Source: Psychrobacter sp. (lineage in GTDB: Bacteria > Pseudomonadota > Gammaproteobacteria > Pseudomonadales > Moraxellaceae). Taken from it: a stretch of 18,636 nt of DNA. Below the pieces are notes generated by a model. That model did no database searches. It had not been told where the DNA came from and worked only from the letters and a program-made list of their open reading frames with translations. Of the stretch, positions 7,746-15,015 are shown in pieces. Where the stretch lies: the NCBI GenBank assembly GCA_029264635.1, contig JARIAA010000212.1, positions 1 to 18,636 on the forward strand. The letters run 5' to 3'. A program made the position numbers and the translations under genes. Every line of letters begins with the position of its first letter. Positions within the stretch are counted from its first letter, which is position 1.

Positions 7746-8507
7746 CTATGCGGCACGTACTGGCAATTGACAAGAACCTGCTCCTTGAGTGGTCACCGTC
7801 ACTACGGCACCAGTCAATGAAAATAACTGCTGCAATTGAGTTTGCGCATTTTGTAGTGCCATATTCATGACATCGCCGCGGCAAGCACGCTCAAGGACTT
7901 CTTTTTTGGCCATGCTCTGCGCTTGCTCCCATATCTTAGGATCTACCTGCATTAAACCAAAAGCGCCTGTTTGCCAATCATATATCTCGATATCGTCTAA
8001 ATAAACTGAAAATATCTCTGACGGTGGTAAGGTGATATGGATCTTTGGCATAATCGATACCGGTGTATTAGCATCTTTGTTCTCATCATTGGCAGCGGCC
8101 TGAATTTGCGGATCAGGTTGTATAACTTGCACCATCTCAGGGGTAAGTGCGCTTAAATCGATGCCCGCCTCTACCCGACCACGAGCAATAAACAGTCCTT
8201 TTTGCTCGTCTTGCCATAGTTTCATCCAGCTGCCTTGACGTTGACTGGTAATAACCGTATCTACGCTAAAGGCAACTGTTTGCAGGCGATTGAGCTGCTG
8301 TATTTGCGTGACGACCCCTTCACGGGTAATGATCTCAATTGGCTCATCTTCAGTGCGATTTTGGACGATATAAATCGCAAAAGCCAATGCCGCTAAACCG
8401 AGCAGTAGTATGAGCCATGACATTAAGGCAACAGGCTTTTTAGGTTTAGGATGTTTACTAAGCATTTTATTCGTGTCCGTAGATTTACGATTATTAGAAG
8501 CTGTCAT
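7746..8507 (-). CDS. DUF4230 family membrane-anchored protein
   Basis: I recognise the DUF4230 pattern: a single N-terminal membrane segment, then an extracytoplasmic domain of about 180 residues. The domain has VAFSVDTVIT, GLFIARGRVEAGIDLSAL, HITLPPSEIFSVYLDDIEIYD, and a C-terminal helix ending in an Arg-Cys pair (LERACRGD) with a second Cys (GAGSCQLPV). The membrane segment is at about residues 28-48 counted from the 7507-side choice of ATG at 8507. That start is preferred because AAGGT lies 8 nt upstream; an in-frame ATG at 8543 would add 12 residues but has a poor site. The short basic N-terminus suggests an N-in, C-out topology. The function of DUF4230 is unknown to me. The gene is alone and divergent from proS. 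The two Cys could form a disulfide in the periplasm. Confidence 0.8.
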   Translation of the reverse strand: MTASNNRKSTDTNKMLSKHPKPKKPVALMSWLILLLGLAALAFAIYIVQNRTEDEPIEIITREGVVTQIQQLNRLQTVAFSVDTVITSQRQGSWMKLWQDEQKGLFIARGRVEAGIDLSALTPEMVQVIQPDPQIQAAANDENKDANTPVSIMPKIHITLPPSEIFSVYLDDIEIYDWQTGAFGLMQVDPKIWEQAQSMAKKEVLERACRGDVMNMALQNAQTQLQQLFSLTGAVVTVTTQGAGSCQLPVRAA

Positions 8508-8543
8508 ATAAGCTACCTTTTTATATTTAGTGATTAATGACAT

Positions 8544-9071
8544 TCATAAACCTACATGAATGATAAGTAAGTGCTGATATTAAGTGCTGATATATAGGTA
8601 CTGATACTTAATATAAATGACGTTTTTTAAACTGACTTCAAGGATAAACTACCAATCCTCTACACAATTGCTTACTGCGTATTTTTAAGACTGATGTCTT
8701 TATTAAAATCATAATAAGTTTTAGCAGGATGAAATCAGAGTATCGATTTTATATCGAACGGCCCATCTCTTAAAGTTTCCATCTTGTTCTGGTGTAAAAG
8801 ACAAAAAGTCGTTGCGTCTGAGGCAAACTTTACCTACCATAGTCCGATTGTATCGATAAAACGTCAACGTAGATGGACCATCCTACATTAGCCTACTAAC
8901 AGGCGGTCAATAGACAGCTGCTTAACCATAGATGATTCATTTATGCATAAATATATCGAGCAAATCATTAGTTATATCAGGTTATATATCAAGGCAAGCT
9001 AGTAGCCACTAGTCAGTGCTCAGCGCCTTATTTATTATTTATATTGTCAAAGATAAGGTTACGCTCTACTT
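8544..9071. other. 528-nt divergent intergenic region (DUF4230 gene / proS)
   Basis: No coding region was seen here. The part near the DUF4230 gene holds a 13-bp tandem repeat and a 9-bp inverted repeat. The centre contains an 8-bp inverted pair (8771-8778 with 8825-8832) around a smaller GAC/GTC hairpin. The part near proS is AT-rich with TATATT-like stretches but no convincing -35/-10 pair. The proS ATG has only an AAGG 13 nt upstream, which is too distant to be a strong ribosome site. Confidence 0.5.
8568..8607. repeat. 13-bp tandem repeat upstream of the DUF4230 gene
   Basis: Two perfect copies of TAAGTGCTGATAT (8568-8580, 8581-8593) are followed after one base by a diverged third (8595-8607, 10/13 identical). 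An inverted pair ATATTAAGT (8577-8585) and ACTTAATAT (8606-8614) overlaps the array with a 20-nt loop. The spacing places it about 60-100 nt before the preferred DUF4230 start, a plausible operator or promoter zone. Confidence 0.75.
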
Positions 9072-10790
9072 ATGAAAGCCAGTCAGTTCTTATTTGCTAC
9101 TCTAAAAGAGACCCCAAGTGATGCCGACATCATCTCAAGCCAGTTGATGGTGCGCGCCGGTCTTATTCGTAAAATTGCTTCTGGATTGTATATTTGGCTA
9201 CCGATGGGGCTGCGCGTCTTACAAAAAGTCGAGCGTATCGTCCGTGAAGAGATGCAAAATATCGGTGCCCAAGAAGTCCTGATGCCGATGACTCAGCCCG
9301 CTGAATTATGGCAAGTCACTGGTCGCTTCGACGACTATGGTCCTGAGCTTTTACGCTTTAAAGACCGTCATGATCGAGATTTTGTCCTAGGTCCTACTCA
9401 TGAAGAGGTCATCACCAATCTTGCTCATGGTGAGCTGCGCAGTTATAAACAGCTGCCTATTACATTCTTTCAGATTCAAAGCAAGTTCCGTGATGAGATT
9501 CGTCCACGTTTTGGGGTGATGCGCGCTCGTGAATTTACGATGAAAGATGCTTATTCATTTCACATCGATCAGGCTTCATTAGCCAAAACTTATGACGATA
9601 TGTTTGATGCTTATACGCGTATTTTTACGCGCTTAGGGTTGGACTTTCGTGCTGTACAAGCGGACACCGGCTCCATTGGTGGTTTTGCTTCGCATGAGTT
9701 TCATGTACTCGCCGATAGCGGTGAGGATGATATTGCCTTCTCAGATTCATCTGACTATGCAGCAAACGTAGAGCTTGCTGAGTCAATTTCTACGGCTGAA
9801 CGCAAACCGCCCTCACTAGCACGCGAAGATGTGACGACTATCAACATGCCTACGTGTGAGGCGGTCGCTGAGCATTTGGATATTGCGCTTGCAACCACCG
9901 TCAAGACCTTGATTGTACATGGTCATACTAGCGATGATGAGCCACAACTGATCGCTTTAGTGCTACGCGGCGACCATACATTAAATACCATCAAAGCTGA
10001 AAAAATTGAAGAAGCCAATGTACCATTAACGATGGCAAGCGAAGAGGAGCTAAAAGCAGCAGGCCTACATAAGGGTTATATTGGCGTTGAGCTTGATATG
10101 CCTGTCTTTGTCGATAGAGCCGCTGCTGCATTGTCTGATTTTGTCTCAGGTGCGAACGAAGTCAATAAACATACCATTGGCATGAACTGGGTACGCGATG
10201 CTCGTATCACGCGTATCGTCGATATACGCAATGTCCATGAAGGGGATCCATCACCAGATGGTAAAGGAACACTACAGATCAAACGCGGCATCGAAGTCGG
10301 TCATATCTTCCAGCTGGGCGACAAGTATTCGCAAGCGCTAAATGCGACCGTCTCTGGTGAAGATGGTAAGCCTGTTACACTTATGATGGGTTGCTATGGT
10401 ATTGGCGTAAGCCGTATTATCGCCGCCGCTATTGAGCAAAATAATGACGAAAATGGCATTATGTGGCCGTCAACGCCAGATGTTGCTGATTCTTTAGCAC
10501 CTTTTGAAGTCGCTATCGTGCCCATGAAGTCGAAGGAAGACGCGGTTATGCAGTCTGCCACTGCGCTTTACGATGAGCTCAAAGCGCAAGGGGTCAATGT
10601 CCTGCTAGATGACCGTAATGAGCGTCCAGGCGTCAAATTTGCTGATCTTGAGCTGATTGGGATTCCGCATCGTATTGTGGTTTCAGATCGCAACCTTGCT
10701 GAAGATAAATACGAATACGTCAATCGCCGTGATAACGAAAAGCTCATGTTAAGCCGTGAAGAAGTATTAGCAAAGTTAAGCAGCCAATAA
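9072..10790 (+). CDS. proS: Prolyl-tRNA synthetase (bacterial type with editing domain)
   Basis: ProS charges tRNA-Pro with proline and clears mischarged Ala-tRNA-Pro. The 572-residue protein follows the bacterial architecture throughout. The N-terminus MKASQFLFATLKETPSDAD fixes the start. Motif 2 with its approach is near 138-163 (FRDEIRPRFGVMRAREFT). The inserted YbaK-like editing domain spans about 230-385 (TCEAVAEHLDIALATTVKTL, LVLRGDHTLN, VPLTMASEEEL). Motif 3 is GCYGIGVSR (440-448), and the anticodon-binding domain covers about 475-572 (FEVAIVPMKSKEDA, DDRNERPGVKFAD). Nothing is missing. The gene is monocistronic, with a strong terminator 21 nt after the stop. Confidence 0.98.
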   Translation: MKASQFLFATLKETPSDADIISSQLMVRAGLIRKIASGLYIWLPMGLRVLQKVERIVREEMQNIGAQEVLMPMTQPAELWQVTGRFDDYGPELLRFKDRHDRDFVLGPTHEEVITNLAHGELRSYKQLPITFFQIQSKFRDEIRPRFGVMRAREFTMKDAYSFHIDQASLAKTYDDMFDAYTRIFTRLGLDFRAVQADTGSIGGFASHEFHVLADSGEDDIAFSDSSDYAANVELAESISTAERKPPSLAREDVTTINMPTCEAVAEHLDIALATTVKTLIVHGHTSDDEPQLIALVLRGDHTLNTIKAEKIEEANVPLTMASEEELKAAGLHKGYIGVELDMPVFVDRAAAALSDFVSGANEVNKHTIGMNWVRDARITRIVDIRNVHEGDPSPDGKGTLQIKRGIEVGHIFQLGDKYSQALNATVSGEDGKPVTLMMGCYGIGVSRIIAAAIEQNNDENGIMWPSTPDVADSLAPFEVAIVPMKSKEDAVMQSATALYDELKAQGVNVLLDDRNERPGVKFADLELIGIPHRIVVSDRNLAEDKYEYVNRRDNEKLMLSREEVLAKLSSQ

Positions 10791-10811
10791 CGTTAACCGC
10801 TAATTTTCGAC

Positions 10812-10856
10812 CACAAAAAGCGCCTATCTCATTTAATAAGATAGGCGCTTTTTTGT
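10812..10856. terminator. Strong bidirectional terminator between proS and queF
   Basis: A perfect 15-bp stem (AAAAAGCGCCTATCT against AGATAGGCGCTTTTT) encloses a 9-nt loop. It is flanked by CAC and GTG that can extend the pairing. The A run on one side and T run on the other make it work for proS on the plus strand and for queF on the minus strand. Confidence 0.93.
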
Positions 10857-10894
10857 GTATCGGCTAAACTGTAAAATTAGCTTAAACTATTGCT

Positions 10895-11761
10895 CTACTG
10901 GCGGATTAATCGGCTAGGCGCTGGCAGTAGTGAGGTATCACTGACGCGGCAAGGATTGATATCGATACCACCGCGGCGCGTGTACCACGCTCTGACCATC
11001 AATGCACTTGGCTCATAATACTGAGTCAAATCAGCAAATATCTGTTCAACACATTGCTCATGAAAACCATTGTGCTGACGAAAGCTTAAAATATAACGCA
11101 GCATATTGGCATTATCAATTGTCTTTTCGCTGCTTATTGAAACCGCTAATGTGCCCCAATCTGGCTGATTGGTCACTGGACAATTACTACGCAGTAAATG
11201 AGAATAAAAAGTATACATCTGATGATTATCGGCTACTATTTCATTCGCATTATTGCCTAACAGTGAAGCATCAGGATGCTCACATAACGCAACTTTATCT
11301 GTGCTATCTGCCAATGCATGATCAATGCAGACGCCATCGGGCTTGATGATGAGCAAACCTGATGTATTATTCAGCTCATCATCTAGGCTAAATAGCTCAA
11401 CTTTTACCGCTGCTTGCACACAGCTTGATAAGTCTTTAGCAATCAGCGCTTGCACGTCTTCCCAGCTTACAAATTCAGTAAAGTTAATACTGTTCAGATA
11501 TAGCTTAAGCGATTTTGACTCAACGATAAACGGTGAGCTGGCAGGCACACTAAAACGCGCCATGGCCACTTGCGAGATACCTTGGCTATCAAGCCATGAC
11601 AGCTCAGAAGCGTGCCACCAATCTACACCGATAGCCAATTTTTCATCATGCCAGCCGATCGCATCACGCCCTATACGACGAGCAATCGGATATAACATTT
11701 CTGGACTATACTGGGTTGGATAGTCAGTGGTTTGCTCACCTAAAATGCCATGAATACTCAT
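10895..11761 (-). CDS. queF: NADPH-dependent 7-cyano-7-deazaguanine reductase (full-length type)
   Basis: QueF reduces preQ0 to preQ1 in queuosine biosynthesis. With the ATG at 11761 the protein has 288 residues, close to the E. coli long form. AGGA lies 6-7 nt upstream of that ATG, whereas the in-frame ATG at 11779 has no site. The N-terminal T-fold half contains the ESKSLKLYLNS motif (81-91). The C-terminal half holds the nucleophile Cys194 and Asp201 in SNCPVTNQPDWG, then NGFHEQCVEQIF (231-242) with the substrate-binding His-Glu and a terminal RRGGIDINPCR segment. It ends at the shared terminator. It lies 83 nt downstream of the ABC permease gene with no terminator between, so it may be cotranscribed with the exporter. 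Confidence 0.96.
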   Translation of the reverse strand: MSIHGILGEQTTDYPTQYSPEMLYPIARRIGRDAIGWHDEKLAIGVDWWHASELSWLDSQGISQVAMARFSVPASSPFIVESKSLKLYLNSINFTEFVSWEDVQALIAKDLSSCVQAAVKVELFSLDDELNNTSGLLIIKPDGVCIDHALADSTDKVALCEHPDASLLGNNANEIVADNHQMYTFYSHLLRSNCPVTNQPDWGTLAVSISSEKTIDNANMLRYILSFRQHNGFHEQCVEQIFADLTQYYEPSALMVRAWYTRRGGIDINPCRVSDTSLLPAPSRLIRQ

Positions 11762-11844
11762 TAGCTTTCCTAATCTCATTAACTTTTATAACATTCGTCA
11801 TCTTTAGTGACCATTATCAACTCTGTGAAGCGACAAGATACTTA

Positions 11845-12654
11845 CTACAAACGTACACGTGACCCGTTGCTTAATAGTCGATAAGAGATGATATAAAATA
11901 TCACACAGAACGCGAAAATCGCAGCCATCGAATACCAAACGTTGACATCAGAATAGCCAAGGATACCGTAGCGAAATGAGTTAACCATATACACAATCGG
12001 ATTGAGCAGCGAGATGTTTTGCCAAAATGAGGATAAATTTTCCATCGAATAAAACACCCCACCAAGGTAAGTAAGTGGTGTTAAGACAAAGCTTGGAATG
12101 ATAGAGATGTCATCGAATGAGCGCGCAAACACAGCATTAATAAAGCCGCCGAGTGAAAACAGGATAGAGGTTCCAAGTACGGTAAACAACGTCACAAATA
12201 AATGCTCGATACCAAGGTCGGTAAAAAATAGCGCGACGATAGAGACGATAAAGCCAACGGTTAGTCCACGAAAAACACCCCCACTGACATAACCCATCAA
12301 AATGGCATGTTTAGAAACAGGAGAAACCAGCAGCTCCTCAATACTAGCAGTGAACTTTGCACTAAAAAAACTCGACACAACGTTTGAATAACTATTGGTA
12401 ATAATCGCCATCATAATCAGGCCAGGGACGATAAACTGCATATAGGGCACCCCGCCCATCTCCCCGACGCGCGAACCAATCATTTTACCAAAGATAACAA
12501 AGTAGAGGCTCATAGTGATGACAGGCGGCAACAGCGTTTGTGGCCAAATACGTAGAATGCGGCGCACCTCTTTTAATAATATTGTACGAAAAGAGATCCA
12601 TTTTTTAGCCAATGACATCGTTCCATTAGGATTTGCAACCATTCTTTGATTCAT
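11845..12654 (-). CDS. ABC-2 type transporter permease
   Basis: This is an integral membrane subunit of an ABC exporter. The 269 residues contain six predicted membrane segments at about 39-57, 71-93, 123-145, 151-173, 183-204 and 240-260. The family signatures MQFIVPGLIMMAI, SIEELLVSPVSKHAIL and LTPLTYLGGVFYSM are present. The ATG overlaps the stop of the ATPase gene (ATGA, 4 nt), so the two are translationally coupled and form one transporter. It resembles the E. coli YadH type permease; the substrate cannot be read from the sequence. Confidence 0.93.
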   Translation of the reverse strand: MNQRMVANPNGTMSLAKKWISFRTILLKEVRRILRIWPQTLLPPVITMSLYFVIFGKMIGSRVGEMGGVPYMQFIVPGLIMMAIITNSYSNVVSSFFSAKFTASIEELLVSPVSKHAILMGYVSGGVFRGLTVGFIVSIVALFFTDLGIEHLFVTLFTVLGTSILFSLGGFINAVFARSFDDISIIPSFVLTPLTYLGGVFYSMENLSSFWQNISLLNPIVYMVNSFRYGILGYSDVNVWYSMAAIFAFCVIFYIISYRLLSNGSRVRL

Positions 12655-13613
12655 AACCCTGCCTCCTTCATACTGTCCGCACTCTGAATGTTTTTTTCAA
12701 CTAAGCGCATAAATAACTCCTCTAGTCGGTTAGATTTATTACGCATACTTGTAATATGAATACCTTGGTCAGACAGCTGAGTGAACACCCCATTTAACGA
12801 TTCACCTTCAGTCAATGTCACCTCAATGGTAAAATCATCTGGTTGCAGCACTGCCGTAACCCCGTTTAACGTAATTGGATGCGTCAATGGCGTCGTTACA
12901 TCAAATACAAACGTTTCAACCGACAACTGGGCAAGCAAATCTTTCATTTCCGTATTAATACGAATCTCGCCATGATCCAAAATCGCAATACGCTTACACA
13001 ATTGCTCAGCTTCTTCAAGATAATGCGTGGTGAGAATAATAGTGGTGTTCTCTTCAATATTAATTTGCTGCATAAATTCCCACATGGAACGGCGCAGCTC
13101 AATATCGACCCCAGCGGTCGGCTCATCGAGGATTAGTAATTTAGGTTTGTGAATCAAAGCGCGTGCAATCATTAAACGCCGCTTCATACCACCTGACAGC
13201 TCACGAGACATTGTGTCGCGCTTATCCCAAAGACCCAGCGCTTTGAGCAAACGCTCAGCCCGTGGTCTGGACTCTTTGGCAGGAATACCGAAATATCCAG
13301 CTTGAGTGATAAGGATATCTTGCACTTTCTCAAACTGGTTAAAGTTAAATTCCTGTGGCACTACCCCTAAGTATTGTTTAGCAATTGAGGGGTTTTCTAA
13401 CAGATCCGTACCGAAAATATGAACGCTACAAGTCGATGGTTTAAAGAGTGAGCTGATGATACCGATCATCGTTGACTTACCAGCACCATTCGGTCCAAGC
13501 AAAGCAAAAAAGCCGCCCTGAGGCACCGTCAAGGTGACATCTTTTAGTGCCGAAAACCCATTATCATAGGTTTTTGATAAATTTTGAATAGAAAGCGCTG
13601 GTACCTCAGACAT
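12651..13613 (-). CDS. ABC exporter ATP-binding protein
   Basis: This is the cytoplasmic ATPase of the exporter formed with the overlapping permease. The 320-residue protein has Walker A GPNGAGKST (40-48), Q-loop VVPQEFNFNQF (84-94), signature LSGGMKRR (139-146), Walker B LLILDEP (159-165) and the switch His197 (TTHYLEEAEQ). A C-terminal regulatory extension of about 100 residues follows (from about 221), typical of the DrrA/YadG group. The closest familiar relative is YadG. AGAGG lies 5 nt before the ATG. It is the first gene of the ATPase, permease and possibly queF unit. All ATPase motifs are intact. Confidence 0.94.
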   Translation of the reverse strand: MSEVPALSIQNLSKTYDNGFSALKDVTLTVPQGGFFALLGPNGAGKSTMIGIISSLFKPSTCSVHIFGTDLLENPSIAKQYLGVVPQEFNFNQFEKVQDILITQAGYFGIPAKESRPRAERLLKALGLWDKRDTMSRELSGGMKRRLMIARALIHKPKLLILDEPTAGVDIELRRSMWEFMQQINIEENTTIILTTHYLEEAEQLCKRIAILDHGEIRINTEMKDLLAQLSVETFVFDVTTPLTHPITLNGVTAVLQPDDFTIEVTLTEGESLNGVFTQLSDQGIHITSMRNKSNRLEELFMRLVEKNIQSADSMKEAGL

Positions 13614-13752
13614 GAATACCTCTTTTTGGTTTGATGAAATAAGTTTTATGCGTTAAAAAAATGACGTAATGCTCTAAGGTGAGGCTACTACGGACAAATT
13701 TCAACGGCTATATAACAGAAGCACACCATTAACATTACTAAACATCAACCGT

Positions 13753-13786
13753 AAAAAAACGTCTATCTCATCAAATGAAATAGACG
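13753..13786 (-). terminator. Rho-independent terminator of the cytochrome gene
   Basis: On the minus strand CGTCTATTTCAT (13786-13775) pairs with ATGAGATAGACG (13771-13760), with one G-U pair and a 3-nt loop. Seven T follow (13759-13753). It ends transcription about 45 nt after the cytochrome stop, before the ABC ATPase gene. Its stem shares the TATCTCAT core with the proS/queF terminator. Confidence 0.85.
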
Positions 13787-13830
13787 CTATAAGATTCTAT
13801 GACGACTGGTATATTATTATCCTAGATGAG

Positions 13831-14511
13831 TTAGCTTGCCGCGCCAACCATATAATCTACAGCATTTTGAACTTCTTCATCAGGAATATCAGCACCGCCT
13901 TTTGCAGGCATAGCATTAAAACCATTGATAGCATGTGTATATAGCGTCTCCGTCCCTTTTGCTATCCGTGGTCCCCAAGCACCCGCATCCCCTAATATAG
14001 GCGAGCCAAGTAACCCTGATGCGTGACAAGTTTGACAGACTGCGTTATAAACAGCAGCACCATCACGAGGGCCATCACCAGCAGCAGGACCTGATGAGCG
14101 CGCCGTCACGTCACAAACCTCATCATCTTCAAAACATACTTTTGCTACAGGTTGAATACGCGCAATTAAGTTTGGGTATAAAGCGATGAGCTTTTGTACT
14201 TGCGGCGTATCTTCAGGAATAGGCTCTTCTTCAACCGCTGGTGCAGCTACCGCTGTCTCCTCAGTACCAGCAGCGGCATCTGTCGCTCCATCTGCGGTAG
14301 CTGTCTCGTCAACAGGCGCAGCGGCATCTGTCGTATCCGCAGCAGCTTGGGTTTCGTCACCCAGTTGTTGAGGCGCATTTTCGACAACCTCCTGAGCTTC
14401 TGCGACATCCGTTACCGTTACAGGAGTCTCTGCAACATCTTCAGCTTGGCTCACAGCGATACTAGCGATTCCTAGAATGGCAGCTGCCGATAACATAACT
14501 ACTTTTCTCAT
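13831..14511 (-). CDS. Exported c-type cytochrome (cytochrome c5-like) with Ala/acidic linker
   Basis: This is a periplasmic electron carrier. Residues 1-23 form a Sec signal peptide with probable cleavage after SQA. A long linker rich in Ala, Glu, Asp and Thr (about 24-105) follows, then the cytochrome fold. CQTCH (159-163) binds heme covalently, and Met201 in FNAMPAKGG is the likely distal ligand. A further Cys pair (C126, C133) may form a disulfide. The small heme domain fits cytochrome c5 of Pseudomonas and Acinetobacter, but the linker makes this protein larger than classic c5. The linker might tether the heme domain to allow reach. Only a weak GAG precedes the ATG, although a strong ribosome site lies further up before a tiny ORF. 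A terminator follows. Confidence 0.92.
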   Translation of the reverse strand: MRKVVMLSAAAILGIASIAVSQAEDVAETPVTVTDVAEAQEVVENAPQQLGDETQAAADTTDAAAPVDETATADGATDAAAGTEETAVAAPAVEEEPIPEDTPQVQKLIALYPNLIARIQPVAKVCFEDDEVCDVTARSSGPAAGDGPRDGAAVYNAVCQTCHASGLLGSPILGDAGAWGPRIAKGTETLYTHAINGFNAMPAKGGADIPDEEVQNAVDYMVGAAS

Positions 14512-14527
14512 TCGTCACGTTCTCTTA

Positions 14528-14560
14528 TTACGTATACAAGACATAGCATGGCTTGGACAT
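14528..14560 (-). CDS. Possible 10-codon leader ORF before the cytochrome gene
   Basis: The ATG at 14560 is preceded by AAAGGAGG with a 9-nt gap, the best ribosome site in the window. It opens MSKPCYVLYT and stops at 14528, 16 nt before the cytochrome ATG, which itself has only a weak site. This could be a leader peptide or a ribosome-loading site that feeds the cytochrome by re-initiation. Expression is unproven and a chance ORF is possible. Confidence 0.35.
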   Translation of the reverse strand: MSKPCYVLYT

Positions 14561-14575
14561 TCTGTTTATCCTCCT

Positions 14576-14596
14576 TTGATAACCTCTCGTTATCAA
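14576..14596 (-). promoter_or_regulatory. Perfect inverted repeat abutting the strong ribosome site
   Basis: TTGATAAC and GTTATCAA (8 bp each, 5-nt loop) lie directly next to the AGGAGG on the minus strand. In RNA this would be a compact hairpin in the cytochrome leader, able to protect the 5' end or affect ribosome access. As DNA it could be a dimeric operator. Confidence 0.5.
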
Positions 14597-14663
14597 TAGC
14601 AAACAGCCATCCCGCAGGCAAACGCCTTGTCATCGGTGATTATAAATGTGGATTCTCCCTAGC

Positions 14664-14669
14664 ATTATA
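14664..14669 (-). promoter_or_regulatory. Predicted -10 element for the cytochrome gene
   Basis: A perfect TATAAT on the minus strand sits inside a short inverted repeat (TCCCT and AGGGA). No good -35 is found at 16-18 nt. A second perfect TATAAT lies at 14644-14639, also without a good -35. Use of an activator is possible. Confidence 0.4.
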
Positions 14670-14813
14670 AGGGAAAAGATAGGTAGATTGCCATGCCTGT
14701 TTGCTGACTATGTTGTTTTTTCTCAAAAAATCTCAATAGCACCCTTCATTGATTGGCTTTATACCTTTTATTTGTTAGACTAAGCGGTCTTTATTTTTCG
14801 ACACGTTGTACTG

Positions 14814-14843
14814 CTGACAATACGTATCTATCTGTTGTATTAA
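14814..14843 (+). promoter_or_regulatory. Possible promoter of tRNA-Arg
   Basis: CTGACA (14814-14819) and TATTAA (14838-14843) are 18 nt apart. They would start transcription about 20 nt before the tRNA. Each hexamer matches consensus moderately. Confidence 0.4.
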
Positions 14844-14869
14844 TCAGTCTAGTAGTCAGCTCATCTTAT

Positions 14870-14946
14870 GCGCTCGTAGCTCAGTTGGATAGAGTATCGG
14901 TCTCCGAAGCCGAGGGTCGTGGGTTCGATTCCCGCCGAGCGCACCA
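14870..14946 (+). tRNA. tRNA-Arg (anticodon CCG)
   Basis: The 77-nt gene folds as a full cloverleaf. The acceptor stem is GCGCTCG with CGAGCGC and the D-stem GCTC with GAGT. The anticodon stem is TCGGT with GCCGA around loop CTCCGAA (anticodon CCG, reading CGG). The T-stem is GTGGG with CCCGC around TTCGATT, and discriminator A plus CCA is encoded. A perfect hairpin lies 50 nt downstream. Confidence 0.97.
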
Positions 14947-14996
14947 ATCATTGTACTGCCCCTTTCTCTTTTCCTCGCATTATCTATTTTAATCCG

Positions 14997-15015
14997 CTGA
15001 CACAGTTTGTGTCAG
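14997..15015 (+). other. Perfect 8-bp hairpin downstream of tRNA-Arg
   Basis: CTGACACA and TGTGTCAG are separated by 3 nt. There is no U tract after it, so it is not a classical terminator. It may mark the 3' end of the tRNA precursor or be a small operator. Confidence 0.6.

Larger units (their letters stand above)
14512..14869. other. 358-nt divergent region between cytochrome gene and tRNA-Arg
   Basis: The left 170 nt hold the cytochrome 5' region: predicted -10 elements, an inverted repeat next to a strong ribosome site and a 10-codon ORF (listed separately). The right half holds the probable tRNA promoter. No other gene was seen. Confidence 0.55.

Noticed and set aside
11002..11723. Two plus-strand ORFs opposite queF
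   Set aside because: The minus-strand frame is a complete QueF with catalytic residues; the opposite frames have no recognisable domain or ribosome site.
14186..14475. Two plus-strand ORFs opposite the cytochrome gene
   Set aside because: They are mirror frames of the Ala/Glu/Thr-rich linker, show biased Ser/Ala or Arg/Ser composition, and lie opposite a gene with a clear heme motif and signal peptide.
14576..14596. FNR/Anr box before the cytochrome gene
   Set aside because: TTGAT and ATCAA are present but 11 nt apart instead of 4, so the spacing does not fit; listed as a plain inverted repeat.
14870..14946. tRNA gene as an integration site of a mobile element
   Set aside because: No second copy of the tRNA 3' end and no integrase gene were seen in the window.
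14753..14992. 79-residue ORF spanning tRNA-Arg
   Set aside because: It reads through the tRNA gene, so it is a chance open frame.
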